Source: Flammeovirgaceae bacterium (GTDB taxonomy: Bacteria; Bacteroidota; Bacteroidia; Cytophagales; MED-G16). From it: a DNA stretch of 7,444 nucleotides. Each line of letters starts with the position of its first letter. Within the stretch, counting starts at the first letter, position 1. Under the pieces are notes generated by a model. The model had not been told where the DNA came from. It worked only from the letters and a program-made list of their open reading frames with translations, and made no database searches. Shown in pieces: positions 1-6,581 of this stretch. The stretch covers positions 1-7,444 of the forward strand of contig NZYP01000044.1 in NCBI GenBank assembly GCA_002702205.1, read 5' to 3'. A program made the position numbers and the translations under genes.

Positions 1-10
1 ATTTGAAATT

Positions 11-36
11 TTTGATCAAATTTAAATTAAAATTTG
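11..36. repeat. AT-rich palindrome and inverted repeat upstream of the SRAP gene
   Basis: Positions 11-20 form a perfect 10-base palindrome, TTTGATCAAA. It overlaps a second inverted repeat, CAAATTT at 17-23 and AAATTTG at 30-36, separated by six bases. The pair lies about 40-65 bases before the start of the SRAP gene, so it could be an operator, the end of an upstream terminator, or chance in AT-rich DNA. No gene crosses positions 1-75 that I can support. Confidence 0.25.
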
Positions 37-75
37 TTATTAAGATTAACATAAGAAAATTATTATTTTTATTGA

Positions 76-765
76 ATGATAGATAGATACTCACTAATTA
101 ACACTAATTCAATATCAGAATTTTTAGTAGACAAAACTACTAATTTGAAGTCGCTGTTTAATGCCAAGCCAACTTTAGAGCTTCCAATAATTGATATTAA
201 TAAGAAAAAAATAATTAATACATTATGGGGATCTAATCCATTACTATCTAATAATAGATCTTTAGCAAAGAGGTTGGTCAACTTAGATATATCAAAAATA
301 AAAAAAAGTAATATTCTTTTGAACCAATTTAAATTTGATAGATGTTTAATACCATGCGATGGTTTTTACTTTTGGAAAAAAATCAATAAAAAGGAAAAAA
401 CTCCTTATTACTTCTCATTTCAGAAAGATAAATTAATGTATTGTGCTGGAATTAAGGAGAGGTATGAAGATTTATCAGGAAATTCATTTTACTACTTTAC
501 ATTTTTAACTACCCAATCAGATATAAAATGGAGGAATTACACAAATCATTCGCCGATGATATTTGACTCTAGGTATTTTGATATATGGTTTGATAAAAGA
601 TCAAATTTTAATAAGATTTTATCTTTTATGTCACCATTTAGATTCTCTGACTTTAATAACTATTCAATATCTCCATATTTTGAAAAAAAGTCTCTCTATG
701 ACAAAACTGTTATCGAAGCAAAAGAAAATCTTAATCAATATGGTAATTATTCTCTTTTTGATTAA
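76..765 (+). CDS. Degenerate SRAP-family protein (YedK/HMCES-like) lacking catalytic Cys and Glu
   Basis: This 229-residue protein resembles the SOS-response-associated peptidase (SRAP) family. Active members use Cys2 to form a covalent bond with abasic sites in single-stranded DNA. Family landmarks seen in order are MIDRY at the N-terminus (usually MCGRY), WGSNP at 51-55, NNRS at 59-62 (usually NARSE), RCLIPCDGFYFW at 89-100 (usually RC-IPADGFYEW), a TT at 145-146 before the conserved His, NHSPM at 157-161 (usually H-x-RMP), ISPYF at 198-202 and a C-terminal SLFD. The Asn (N59) and His (H158) positions are kept, but Cys2 is Ile and the Glu of GFYEW is Phe99. The length is normal for the family and the frame is intact, so this looks like a maintained catalytic-dead paralogue rather than a fresh pseudogene. 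Translation probably starts at this ATG because it keeps the xxRY motif at the N-terminus. No Shine-Dalgarno is present. An active SRAP copy may exist elsewhere in the genome. Confidence 0.8.
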   Translation: MIDRYSLINTNSISEFLVDKTTNLKSLFNAKPTLELPIIDINKKKIINTLWGSNPLLSNNRSLAKRLVNLDISKIKKSNILLNQFKFDRCLIPCDGFYFWKKINKKEKTPYYFSFQKDKLMYCAGIKERYEDLSGNSFYYFTFLTTQSDIKWRNYTNHSPMIFDSRYFDIWFDKRSNFNKILSFMSPFRFSDFNNYSISPYFEKKSLYDKTVIEAKENLNQYGNYSLFD

Positions 766-775
766 AAAAAATATC

Positions 776-783
776 TAGTTTTG
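776..783 (+). promoter_or_regulatory. Possible Bacteroidota -7 box (TAGTTTTG) just before the KAS III gene
   Basis: TAGTTTTG matches the Bacteroidota -7 consensus TAnnTTTG exactly and lies in the 22-base gap after the SRAP gene. It ends only four bases before the ATG, so a transcript starting from it would be leaderless or nearly so. The nearest upstream TTG (758-760) gives a spacer of 15 bases, shorter than the usual roughly 19-21. In DNA this AT-rich the match could be chance. Confidence 0.25.
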
Positions 784-787
784 ATAT

Positions 788-1786
788 ATGTCAAAAGCTA
801 AAATTAAAGGAGTAGGTTTTTATGTTCCAAGTAATGTTGTTAAAAACACAGACTTAGAGAATATAATGGATACAAATGATAACTGGATTAAAGAGAGAAC
901 AGGTATCGAGGAAAGGAGATGGGTAGATAATGATTTGACTACATCTCAAATGGGTACTTATGCTGCAGAAATTGCTATAAAAAATGCTAACATTTCTAAG
1001 GAGGATATAGATTTTATAATTTTTGCTACCCTAAGTCCTGATTATTATTTTCCTGGTTGTGGTGTTTTAATTCAAAATAATTTAAATATAAAAGAGGTAG
1101 GTGCATTGGATATTAGGAATCAGTGTTCAGGTTTTATCTATGGATTATCTATTGCCGATCAATATATAAGATCTGGAATGTATAAAAATATTTTAGTGGT
1201 TGGTAGTGAGATCCACTCTGGTGCACTAGATAAGTCACCTAGAGGAAGGTCAGTATCTGTTATATTTGGAGATGGAGCTGGTGCAGCAGTTATTTCCAGG
1301 AGTAATAACAAATCAGAGATTCTATCTACGCATCTTCATTCAGAAGGAAAATATGCTCAAGAATTAGCTGTAATTGAACCTTCCACAACATTCTGGGTTG
1401 ATAAAATAATTAATAATTCTGGTGACGATGATAAAGGATTTTATCCAATAATGAATGGTAATTTTGTTTTTAAGAATGCTGTGCAAAGGTTTGAAGAAGT
1501 AATCAATGAAGCTTTAAACTTTTCGAATTATACTACAGAAGACATTGATGTTTTGATTACCCACCAGGCTAACTTAAGGATAAGTAAATACATACAAAAA
1601 AAGTTGAATTTGGAAGACGATAAAGTTTTTAATAATATAATGAAATATGGTAATACTACTGCAGCTTCAATTCCCATTGCAATTTCTGAAGCATTAGAAA
1701 ATAATAAAATTAAAAATGGAGATTTAGTATGTTTAGCTGCTTTTGGGAGTGGTTTTACTTGGGCTTCAGCTCTTATAAGATGGTGA
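788..1786 (+). CDS. fabH: Beta-ketoacyl-ACP synthase III (FabH-like)
   Basis: This 332-residue thiolase-fold enzyme should condense an acyl-CoA starter with malonyl-ACP, the step that begins fatty-acid (or a related acyl-chain) synthesis in the cytoplasm. The complete KAS III triad is visible: Cys113 in NQCSGFIYGL, His259 in THQANLRI and Asn289 in KYGNTTAAS. Other family marks are NWIKERTGI at 32-40, whose Trp and Arg contact CoA in E. coli FabH, FGDGAGAA at 160-167, and a C-terminal GSGFTWASALIRW. The length is close to the usual 315-335. The C-terminal loop reads AFGSGF where E. coli FabH has a Gly-rich GGGLTWG-like stretch, so this may be a paralogue with a different starter preference rather than the housekeeping copy. 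Its last seven bases overlap the start of the MORN-repeat gene, which suggests cotranscription and coupled translation with it and cmk. The ATG start fits the family's N-terminal beta strand (KAKIKGVGFYVP). Confidence 0.9.
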   Translation: MSKAKIKGVGFYVPSNVVKNTDLENIMDTNDNWIKERTGIEERRWVDNDLTTSQMGTYAAEIAIKNANISKEDIDFIIFATLSPDYYFPGCGVLIQNNLNIKEVGALDIRNQCSGFIYGLSIADQYIRSGMYKNILVVGSEIHSGALDKSPRGRSVSVIFGDGAGAAVISRSNNKSEILSTHLHSEGKYAQELAVIEPSTTFWVDKIINNSGDDDKGFYPIMNGNFVFKNAVQRFEEVINEALNFSNYTTEDIDVLITHQANLRISKYIQKKLNLEDDKVFNNIMKYGNTTAASIPIAISEALENNKIKNGDLVCLAAFGSGFTWASALIRW

Positions 1787-3270
1787 GATTAGTAAATTTA
1801 TTACATATTTTTTTTCTTATTAATTCATATGGTTTTTCTCAAAAGTTATATATACCAATTTCTGATCCCGAAGTATTAAAAATTTATAAATCTGGAGAAA
1901 AATCATCAGATGGAGAGTACGTATCCAAGGACAAGGATGGAAATGTAAGAGTCAAGGGTAGATTTAATAAAATAACTCCAATTGGAAAATGGTACATATT
2001 TTTCAAAAACGGTAAACTAATGGCTTATTATAATTATAATGAAAGAGGTGAATTAGATGGTATTTTTGTTGAGTATTATGATAACTCACAACTTAAAATT
2101 TCAGGTTATTTTAAGGAAAACTTACAAACTAAATTATGGCAAACATTTTATAAGGATGGTATTGAGGAGACAGCTGGAGAAATGCTAAATGGAAAAAGAT
2201 ATAAAACATGGTTGTATTATCACCCTAATGGGAAAATAAAAGAAGTATCAAATTATAATATTAACGGAAGACTAGATGGAGATTTTATTTCATATGATAA
2301 GTTTGGAACCCCAATAAGTAAAGCATTTTATACAAATAATAAGATTGATGGAGAATACTATGAATTTTATTTTAATGAAAAAATTGCTTTGAAAGGATAT
2401 TATAATTTAGGATTAAAAGATAGTGTATGGATTGAGTTTGGACCCTACGGAAGGAAATCATTTGAGAAAAGATATAGAAATGATCTCCCTCATTCTAAGT
2501 GGGTATATTATTATGAGAATAATGGCTCTGTTCAAAGGGAAGAGTACTACATTAATGGTATAAAGAATGGTAATTTTAAAGAATTTTATCCGAGTGAAAG
2601 AATTGCTAAATCATATAATTTTAAAAATAATTTATTGAATGGTGAATACAAAGAGTATCTGCCTTATGGATATCTTAGTGTTAAAGGAGAGTTTTTAAAT
2701 GATTTAAAAACAGGACTTTGGGAAACATATAACGAGGATGGAGAAATATTCTCAATTGGCAGATACACTAATGATTATCAAAACGGAGACTGGAAGTATT
2801 TTCATAAATCTGGTAATATATCTTCTGAAGGGAAATTCACAAATGGTTTTGAGTCTGGAAAGTGGATTAGTTATTTTGAGGGGGGGGAGTTAGATGAGAT
2901 TGGTGAGTACGTTAATGGATTAAAAGATGGTATTTGGGGGAGATTTAATGTAAATGGTGAAGTAAAACAAGAAGAAATATATAATTTAGGTAAATTAATT
3001 AATGTATCAGAATTTAAGTTAATTAATGGTCAAATAATATCAAATAGTACTTTTAAAGATGGAAATGGTGAGTTAATTGATTATTATGAAAGTGGAAATA
3101 TTTTTTCAAAAAGTAATTATTTAAATGGGGAGTTAGATGGTTTTTTTGTTGAATTTCATTCTAACGGAAAAATATCTCAGAGAGGTAAGTATAGAAAAAA
3201 TGAAAAGGTTGGATCATGGTATCAGTACAATAGAAGAGGTAGTTTAGTTAACGAAAAAAGTTATGATTAA
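1780..3270 (+). CDS. Exported MORN-2/YwqK-type repeat protein
   Basis: This 496-residue protein opens with a likely Sec signal peptide: MVR, then a hydrophobic stretch to about residue 19, with a plausible cut after GFS and before Gln21. There is no lipobox Cys. From about residue 44 to the end it is built of some 18 tandem units of 22-26 residues with the pattern G-x-W-x-x-Y/F-x-x-x-G-x-I/L-x-x-x-x-x-Y-x-N-G-x-x-x-G, the MORN-2 variant often annotated as a 'YwqK family antitoxin'. That label should not be read as function; such beta-hairpin arrays are generally binding or structural surfaces in Bacteroidota. Units around residues 400-430 are worn. I chose the ATG overlapping the KAS III stop because it gives a clean signal peptide; an in-frame ATG at 1729 lies deep in the upstream gene and adds a Trp/Phe-rich, unlikely extension. 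The gene overlaps cmk by eight bases. It contains a G8 tract at codons 367-370. The precise role is unknown. Confidence 0.82.
   Translation: MVRLVNLLHIFFLINSYGFSQKLYIPISDPEVLKIYKSGEKSSDGEYVSKDKDGNVRVKGRFNKITPIGKWYIFFKNGKLMAYYNYNERGELDGIFVEYYDNSQLKISGYFKENLQTKLWQTFYKDGIEETAGEMLNGKRYKTWLYYHPNGKIKEVSNYNINGRLDGDFISYDKFGTPISKAFYTNNKIDGEYYEFYFNEKIALKGYYNLGLKDSVWIEFGPYGRKSFEKRYRNDLPHSKWVYYYENNGSVQREEYYINGIKNGNFKEFYPSERIAKSYNFKNNLLNGEYKEYLPYGYLSVKGEFLNDLKTGLWETYNEDGEIFSIGRYTNDYQNGDWKYFHKSGNISSEGKFTNGFESGKWISYFEGGELDEIGEYVNGLKDGIWGRFNVNGEVKQEEIYNLGKLINVSEFKLINGQIISNSTFKDGNGELIDYYESGNIFSKSNYLNGELDGFFVEFHSNGKISQRGKYRKNEKVGSWYQYNRRGSLVNEKSYD
2880..2887 (+). repeat. G8 homopolymer inside the MORN-repeat gene
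   Basis: Eight consecutive Gs lie in the codons GAG GGG GGG GAG (Glu-Gly-Gly-Glu) in an otherwise very AT-rich gene. Loss of one G puts a TAG stop four codons after the first GGG's neighbour (reading GGG GGG AGT TAG), and gain of one G reaches TGA after GGA GTT AGA. Either slip would remove roughly the last quarter of the protein. In this sequence the tract is in frame and the gene is open. Confidence 0.6.
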
Positions 3271-3937
3271 AGATATTATTATTGCAATTGATGGTCACTC
3301 AGGTTGTGGCAAAAGTACTACCTCAAGGTTGTTAGCTAAATATTTAAATTTTAAATATTTAGATTCTGGTGCAATGTATAGGGCCGTAACTTTATACTTT
3401 ATGAATAATAATATACTTCCTTCACAAGAAATTAAAATAAATAATGCCTTGAAGGATATACAAATTGATTTCAAATATGTTGAAGGTGATCAACATATAT
3501 TTTTAAATAATAATGATGTTGAATCAGATATTAGGTCAGATGAAGTTTCTAATAATGTTTCTTTATTTAGTTCTAATTCGTCTCTTAGAAAATTTTTAGT
3601 AAATAAACAGAAGGCATTTGGTAATGATAAAGATATTGTCGTTGAGGGAAGAGATATTACTACAGTAGTTTTCCCTGATGCTGAAATTAAAGTTTTTATG
3701 ACAGCAAATATTGAGGTGAGAGCAAAGAGGAGGTTTAATGAGATGAAAATTAAAAATCCTGAAATAACATACAGTGATGTTATTGAAAATTTAGAAAAAA
3801 GAGATGTTCAAGACTCGACCAGAAAAGATAGTCCATTAATGATAGCAGATGATGCTTTTATACTAGATACATCTGATATTGAAATTAGTGAACAGGTGGA
3901 TAAAATCATTAATTTTATTGAGAAAAAATTTTCTTAA
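3263..3937 (+). CDS. cmk: Cytidylate kinase ((d)CMP kinase)
   Basis: This 224-residue cytoplasmic P-loop kinase transfers phosphate from ATP to CMP or dCMP to make CDP or dCDP for nucleic acid and phospholipid precursors. The Walker A loop is GHSGCGKST at 11-19. The substrate-binding YLDSGAMYRAV motif follows at 33-43. VVEGRDITT at 126-134 is a conserved CMP-kinase signature, and the lid and its flank read EKRDVQDSTRKDSPL at 178-192 with the expected Arg and Asp residues. The length matches the bacterial family (E. coli 227), so the gene is complete. The ATG overlaps the stop of the MORN-repeat gene by eight bases (ATGATTAA), which indicates coupled translation. It is the last gene of its unit: a hairpin covers its stop codon and a promoter-like box follows before nqrA. 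Confidence 0.96.
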   Translation: MIKDIIIAIDGHSGCGKSTTSRLLAKYLNFKYLDSGAMYRAVTLYFMNNNILPSQEIKINNALKDIQIDFKYVEGDQHIFLNNNDVESDIRSDEVSNNVSLFSSNSSLRKFLVNKQKAFGNDKDIVVEGRDITTVVFPDAEIKVFMTANIEVRAKRRFNEMKIKNPEITYSDVIENLEKRDVQDSTRKDSPLMIADDAFILDTSDIEISEQVDKIINFIEKKFS

Positions 3938-3973
3938 TTTTTTATCAAAAAAAAATTAAGAAATAGATTTTTT
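3933..3973 (+). terminator. Candidate terminator hairpin over the cmk stop codon
   Basis: CTTAATTTTTT at 3933-3943 is perfectly complementary to AAAAAATTAAG at 3950-3960, giving an 11-base-pair stem with a six-base loop. The cmk TAA lies in the left arm. A run of six Ts follows at 3968-3973. The stem has only two G:C pairs, one at each outer end counted on either strand being the same C:G pair, so it is weak by E. coli standards, but its position at the end of one gene set and before a new promoter fits a terminator. Since the stem is A/T only inside, it may work in both directions. Confidence 0.4.
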
Positions 3974-3978
3974 AGTCT

Positions 3979-3986
3979 TATTTTTG
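3979..3986 (+). promoter_or_regulatory. Likely -7 promoter element of the nqr operon (TATTTTTG)
   Basis: TATTTTTG is an exact match to the Bacteroidota -7 consensus TAnnTTTG and sits 28 bases before the nqrA ATG, in the only sizeable gap between annotated genes of this window. Transcription would be expected to start around 3990-3995, leaving a leader of about 20-25 bases. A clear TTG -33 element is not present at the usual distance; TTA at 3956-3958 has a suitable 20-base spacer but lies inside the hairpin. A 6-base palindrome, TCGCGA at 3987-3992, follows directly. Confidence 0.5.
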
Positions 3987-4014
3987 TCGCGAATTGAACT
4001 TACTTTTCGCTTAA

Positions 4015-5370
4015 ATGTCTCTTAAAATTAATCTAAAAAACGGATTTGATATCAAACTAAAGGGTTCAGCAGTTGAAGAAGTATCTGAATATAAGTCTCC
4101 AAGTTCGTATGCATTAAAACCAACAGATTTTATCGGATTATCTAGACCCAAACTTTTGATAGCTGAAGGTGATGAGGTTAAATCTGGAACCCCTGTTTTA
4201 TTTGATAAATTAAATGAGAGCGTAATGTATTCATCTCCGGTAAGTGGTGAAGTTGTTGAGATTGTAAGAGGTGAAAAGAGAAGACTAGAAGAAATCAGAA
4301 TATTACCTGATAAAGTAAATAAATTTTTAAAATTCAAGAAGTATAAAGATTCTGATATTAGTAAATTATCTAAAGAAGAAATTATAAATAATTTATGTGA
4401 TTCTGGTGTTTGGCCTAACTTAATACAAAGACCTTTTGGTATGGTAGCAGATCCTAAACTTTTACCAAAATCAATCTTCATTTCTTTCTTTGATACTAAC
4501 CCTCTTTCTCCTAACTACTCATATGTATATGCAGAAGATAAAGAATATATTAAAATAGGTATTAAGATTATTAAAATGTTAACTGATGGAAAAGTACATC
4601 TTAATCATAATTCTGATACCTTCTCTGATTTTAGTATTGATGGTTGTGAAAATAATCTTTTTTCAGGTCCTCATCCCTCAGGTAATGTAGGTATTCAAAT
4701 TCATCATATTGACCCTATAAATAAGGGAGATGTGGTTTGGACAACTACACCTCAAGGGCTAGCTGAGATTGGTAGATTATTCATTGAGGGAAGGTATGAT
4801 ACCTCCAGAAAAATCTGTGTTGTAGGTTCAGAAGTTGCTAATCCAAAATTCTATAAATGTAATTATGGTATTAATGTAGAATCTATCGTCAAAAAAGAAA
4901 ATGAGGATAATTGTAGAGTAATTTCTGGTAATGTTCTTACAGGAAATGCCATAGGATATAATGGTTATTTAGGGTTTTATGATAATATGATATCTGTCTT
5001 GCCAGAAGGAGATAACCATTCTTTCCTAGGTTGGATAATGCCTTTAGCAAATAAATTAAGTTTTCAAAGAGCATTTGGCCTTTTGTCTTTTTTGAAACCA
5101 AAAAAAAACGAATACATATTAGATACTAATACGAATGGAGAGTTGAGAGCATTTGTTCAGACAGGTATTTTTGAAAAAGTTTTACCAATGGATATTCTCC
5201 CAACATTTTTGTTCAAAGCAATTCTAGCTAATGACTATGATGAGATGGAAGAACTGGGTATATATGAGTTAATCGAAGAAGACATTGCCTTATGCGAATT
5301 TGTAGATGTTTCAAAGAATGAGCTTCAGAAACTATTAAGAAGAGGTTTAAATTTATTAATGGAAGACTAA
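4015..5370 (+). CDS. nqrA: Na+-translocating NADH:quinone reductase subunit A
   Basis: NqrA is the peripheral, cofactor-free subunit on the cytoplasmic side of the Na+-NQR complex and is implicated in quinone and inhibitor interaction. At 451 residues it is near full family length (about 446 in Vibrio). The N-terminal barrel-sandwich region resembles RnfC: LLIAEGDEVKSGTPVLFD at 47-64 and SSPVSGEVVEIVRGEKRRL at 73-91. The middle part has QRPFG at 138-142 and FSGPHPSGNVGIQIHHIDP at 216-234. The C-terminal half contains RVISGNVLTG at 301-310, VLPEGD at 328-333 and the highly conserved EEDIALCEFVDVSKNELQKL at 421-440. The ATG is the natural start, giving the usual short KINLKNGFDIKLKG opening. 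It is the first gene of the operon, preceded by a promoter-like box, and its stop shares one base with the nqrB start (TAATG). Confidence 0.96.
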   Translation: MSLKINLKNGFDIKLKGSAVEEVSEYKSPSSYALKPTDFIGLSRPKLLIAEGDEVKSGTPVLFDKLNESVMYSSPVSGEVVEIVRGEKRRLEEIRILPDKVNKFLKFKKYKDSDISKLSKEEIINNLCDSGVWPNLIQRPFGMVADPKLLPKSIFISFFDTNPLSPNYSYVYAEDKEYIKIGIKIIKMLTDGKVHLNHNSDTFSDFSIDGCENNLFSGPHPSGNVGIQIHHIDPINKGDVVWTTTPQGLAEIGRLFIEGRYDTSRKICVVGSEVANPKFYKCNYGINVESIVKKENEDNCRVISGNVLTGNAIGYNGYLGFYDNMISVLPEGDNHSFLGWIMPLANKLSFQRAFGLLSFLKPKKNEYILDTNTNGELRAFVQTGIFEKVLPMDILPTFLFKAILANDYDEMEELGIYELIEEDIALCEFVDVSKNELQKLLRRGLNLLMED

Positions 5371-6581
5371 TGAAATTATTAAGAAAAATATTAGATAAGC
5401 AAAAACCAATGTTTCAGAAAGGTGGAAAACTTGAGAAGTTTCACTATTTATTTGAGGCAGGAGAAACTTTTTTATTTGTTCCAAATGAAGTAACACCAGT
5501 AAAAGGAGCTCAAATAAGAGATGCTATTGACCTTAAAAGGTTAATGATGACAGTTGTGATCGCTATGATTCCTTGTTTACTATTTGGAATTTGGAATGTA
5601 GGGCACCAATATTATTTTGCAATAGGAGAAGAAGGTTCTTTAATTGATAAACTTTTAATAGGATCAAAACAAGTTTTACCAATTGTTCTTGTTTCTTACA
5701 TTGCAGGTGGTCTTGTTGAAGTTGTATTTTCAACTATTAGAAGACATCCTATTAATGAAGGTTTTCTTGTAACAGGAATGCTAATCCCATTGATTATGCC
5801 ACCAAATATTCCATTGTGGCAGGTAGCAATGGCTACTATTTTTTCAATTGTTATTGCTAAGGAAGTTTTTGGAGGAACTGGTATGAATATCTTGAATGTT
5901 GCACTAACTGCAAGAGTATTTCTATATTTTGGTTTCCCGAGTGATATAAGTGGAGATGTTTGGACATATTATGATGAAGGAAAAGAAGTTATAAGCGGTT
6001 ATTCTGGTGCTACACCACTTTCTATTGGGGCATCTACAGTTGCCAACGCTGAATCAGATAATGTTATCAACTTAATGGATCAGTACTCAAGTGAAGTTGG
6101 AAATGTTAACTTCTATTCATTTGATAATATGCTTATTGGTGCGATCCCTGGATCAATTGGTGAAACGTCTTTCATTATGTGTATGATTGGGGCAATAATA
6201 TTAATTTTTACAGGTGTAGCTAGTTGGAAAATTATTTTTGGTGTTTTTGCTGGAGCATTATTTATGGGTTCAATTTTTAACTTAATTGGAATAAATGAAT
6301 TCATGAGTTTACCTCCACACTACCACTTAGTTATGGGAGGTCTTGCATTTGGTGCTGTTTTTATGGCAACTGATCCCGTTTCTGCCGCTCAAACCGAGAC
6401 AGGAAAATGGATTTATGGATTTATGATTGGTTTATTAACAGTATTAATTCGTATTTTTAATCCAGCATATCCAGAAGGTATAATGCTAGCAGTATTATTT
6501 ATGAATGTTTTTGCCCCTCTCATAGATTTTTATGTTGTTGAAGCAAATAAAAAAAGAAGATTAAATCGTGCAACAGTCTAA
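5370..6581 (+). CDS. nqrB: Na+-translocating NADH:quinone reductase subunit B
   Basis: NqrB is a polytopic inner-membrane subunit carrying a covalent FMN and taking part in Na+ transport and quinone reduction. The 403-residue protein has a hydrophilic N-terminus to about residue 56, then roughly nine or ten hydrophobic segments, for example near 59-76, 100-122, 150-167, 268-283, 285-306, 347-362 and 369-389. The flavin-attachment motif SGATPL places the FMN on Thr215, equivalent to the known site in Vibrio. Other conserved stretches are RRHPINEGFLVTGMLIPL at 124-141, EVFGGTGMNILNVAL at 165-179, HYHLVMGGLAFGAVFMATDP at 317-336 and FNPAYPEG at 363-370. NqrB is homologous to RnfD, but gene order and the NqrA neighbour settle the call. 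The start ATG overlaps the nqrA stop by one base, and its end overlaps nqrC by 14 bases, indicating tight translational coupling. Confidence 0.96.
   Translation: MKLLRKILDKQKPMFQKGGKLEKFHYLFEAGETFLFVPNEVTPVKGAQIRDAIDLKRLMMTVVIAMIPCLLFGIWNVGHQYYFAIGEEGSLIDKLLIGSKQVLPIVLVSYIAGGLVEVVFSTIRRHPINEGFLVTGMLIPLIMPPNIPLWQVAMATIFSIVIAKEVFGGTGMNILNVALTARVFLYFGFPSDISGDVWTYYDEGKEVISGYSGATPLSIGASTVANAESDNVINLMDQYSSEVGNVNFYSFDNMLIGAIPGSIGETSFIMCMIGAIILIFTGVASWKIIFGVFAGALFMGSIFNLIGINEFMSLPPHYHLVMGGLAFGAVFMATDPVSAAQTETGKWIYGFMIGLLTVLIRIFNPAYPEGIMLAVLFMNVFAPLIDFYVVEANKKRRLNRATV

Noticed and set aside
1..52. Possible divergent gene fragment on the minus strand, from a start at 52 running off the window edge
   Set aside because: Only 17 codons of Asn/Leu/Ile-rich sequence with no motif; indistinguishable from AT-rich noise. 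A + strand tail ending with TAA at 23-25 is equally unsupported.
69..281. 70-codon open frame on the minus strand
   Set aside because: It lies antisense to the SRAP gene, shows no recognisable motif, and AT-rich coding DNA readily produces such shadows.
563..778. 71-codon open frame on the + strand
   Set aside because: It is a shifted frame of the SRAP gene with Leu/Ile-rich low-complexity content and no start context of its own; the family motifs are all in the main frame.
1729..1779. Longer start for the MORN-repeat protein at an upstream in-frame ATG
   Set aside because: It would add 17 residues read out of frame from the conserved end of fabH (GSGFTW region) and bury the signal peptide; the ATG at 1780 gives a standard exported N-terminus.
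1780..3270. Reading the YwqK-like repeats as an antitoxin of a toxin-antitoxin pair
   Set aside because: The neighbours are fabH and cmk, there is no small toxin gene, and the protein carries a signal peptide, so the label looks like a database convention rather than a function.
4011..4481. 156-codon open frame on the minus strand
   Set aside because: It is antisense to the conserved N-terminal part of nqrA, and its Ser/Leu-rich sequence reflects the codon bias of the opposite strand.
6113..6304. 63-codon open frame on the minus strand
   Set aside because: It is antisense to membrane segments of nqrB with no supporting motif.
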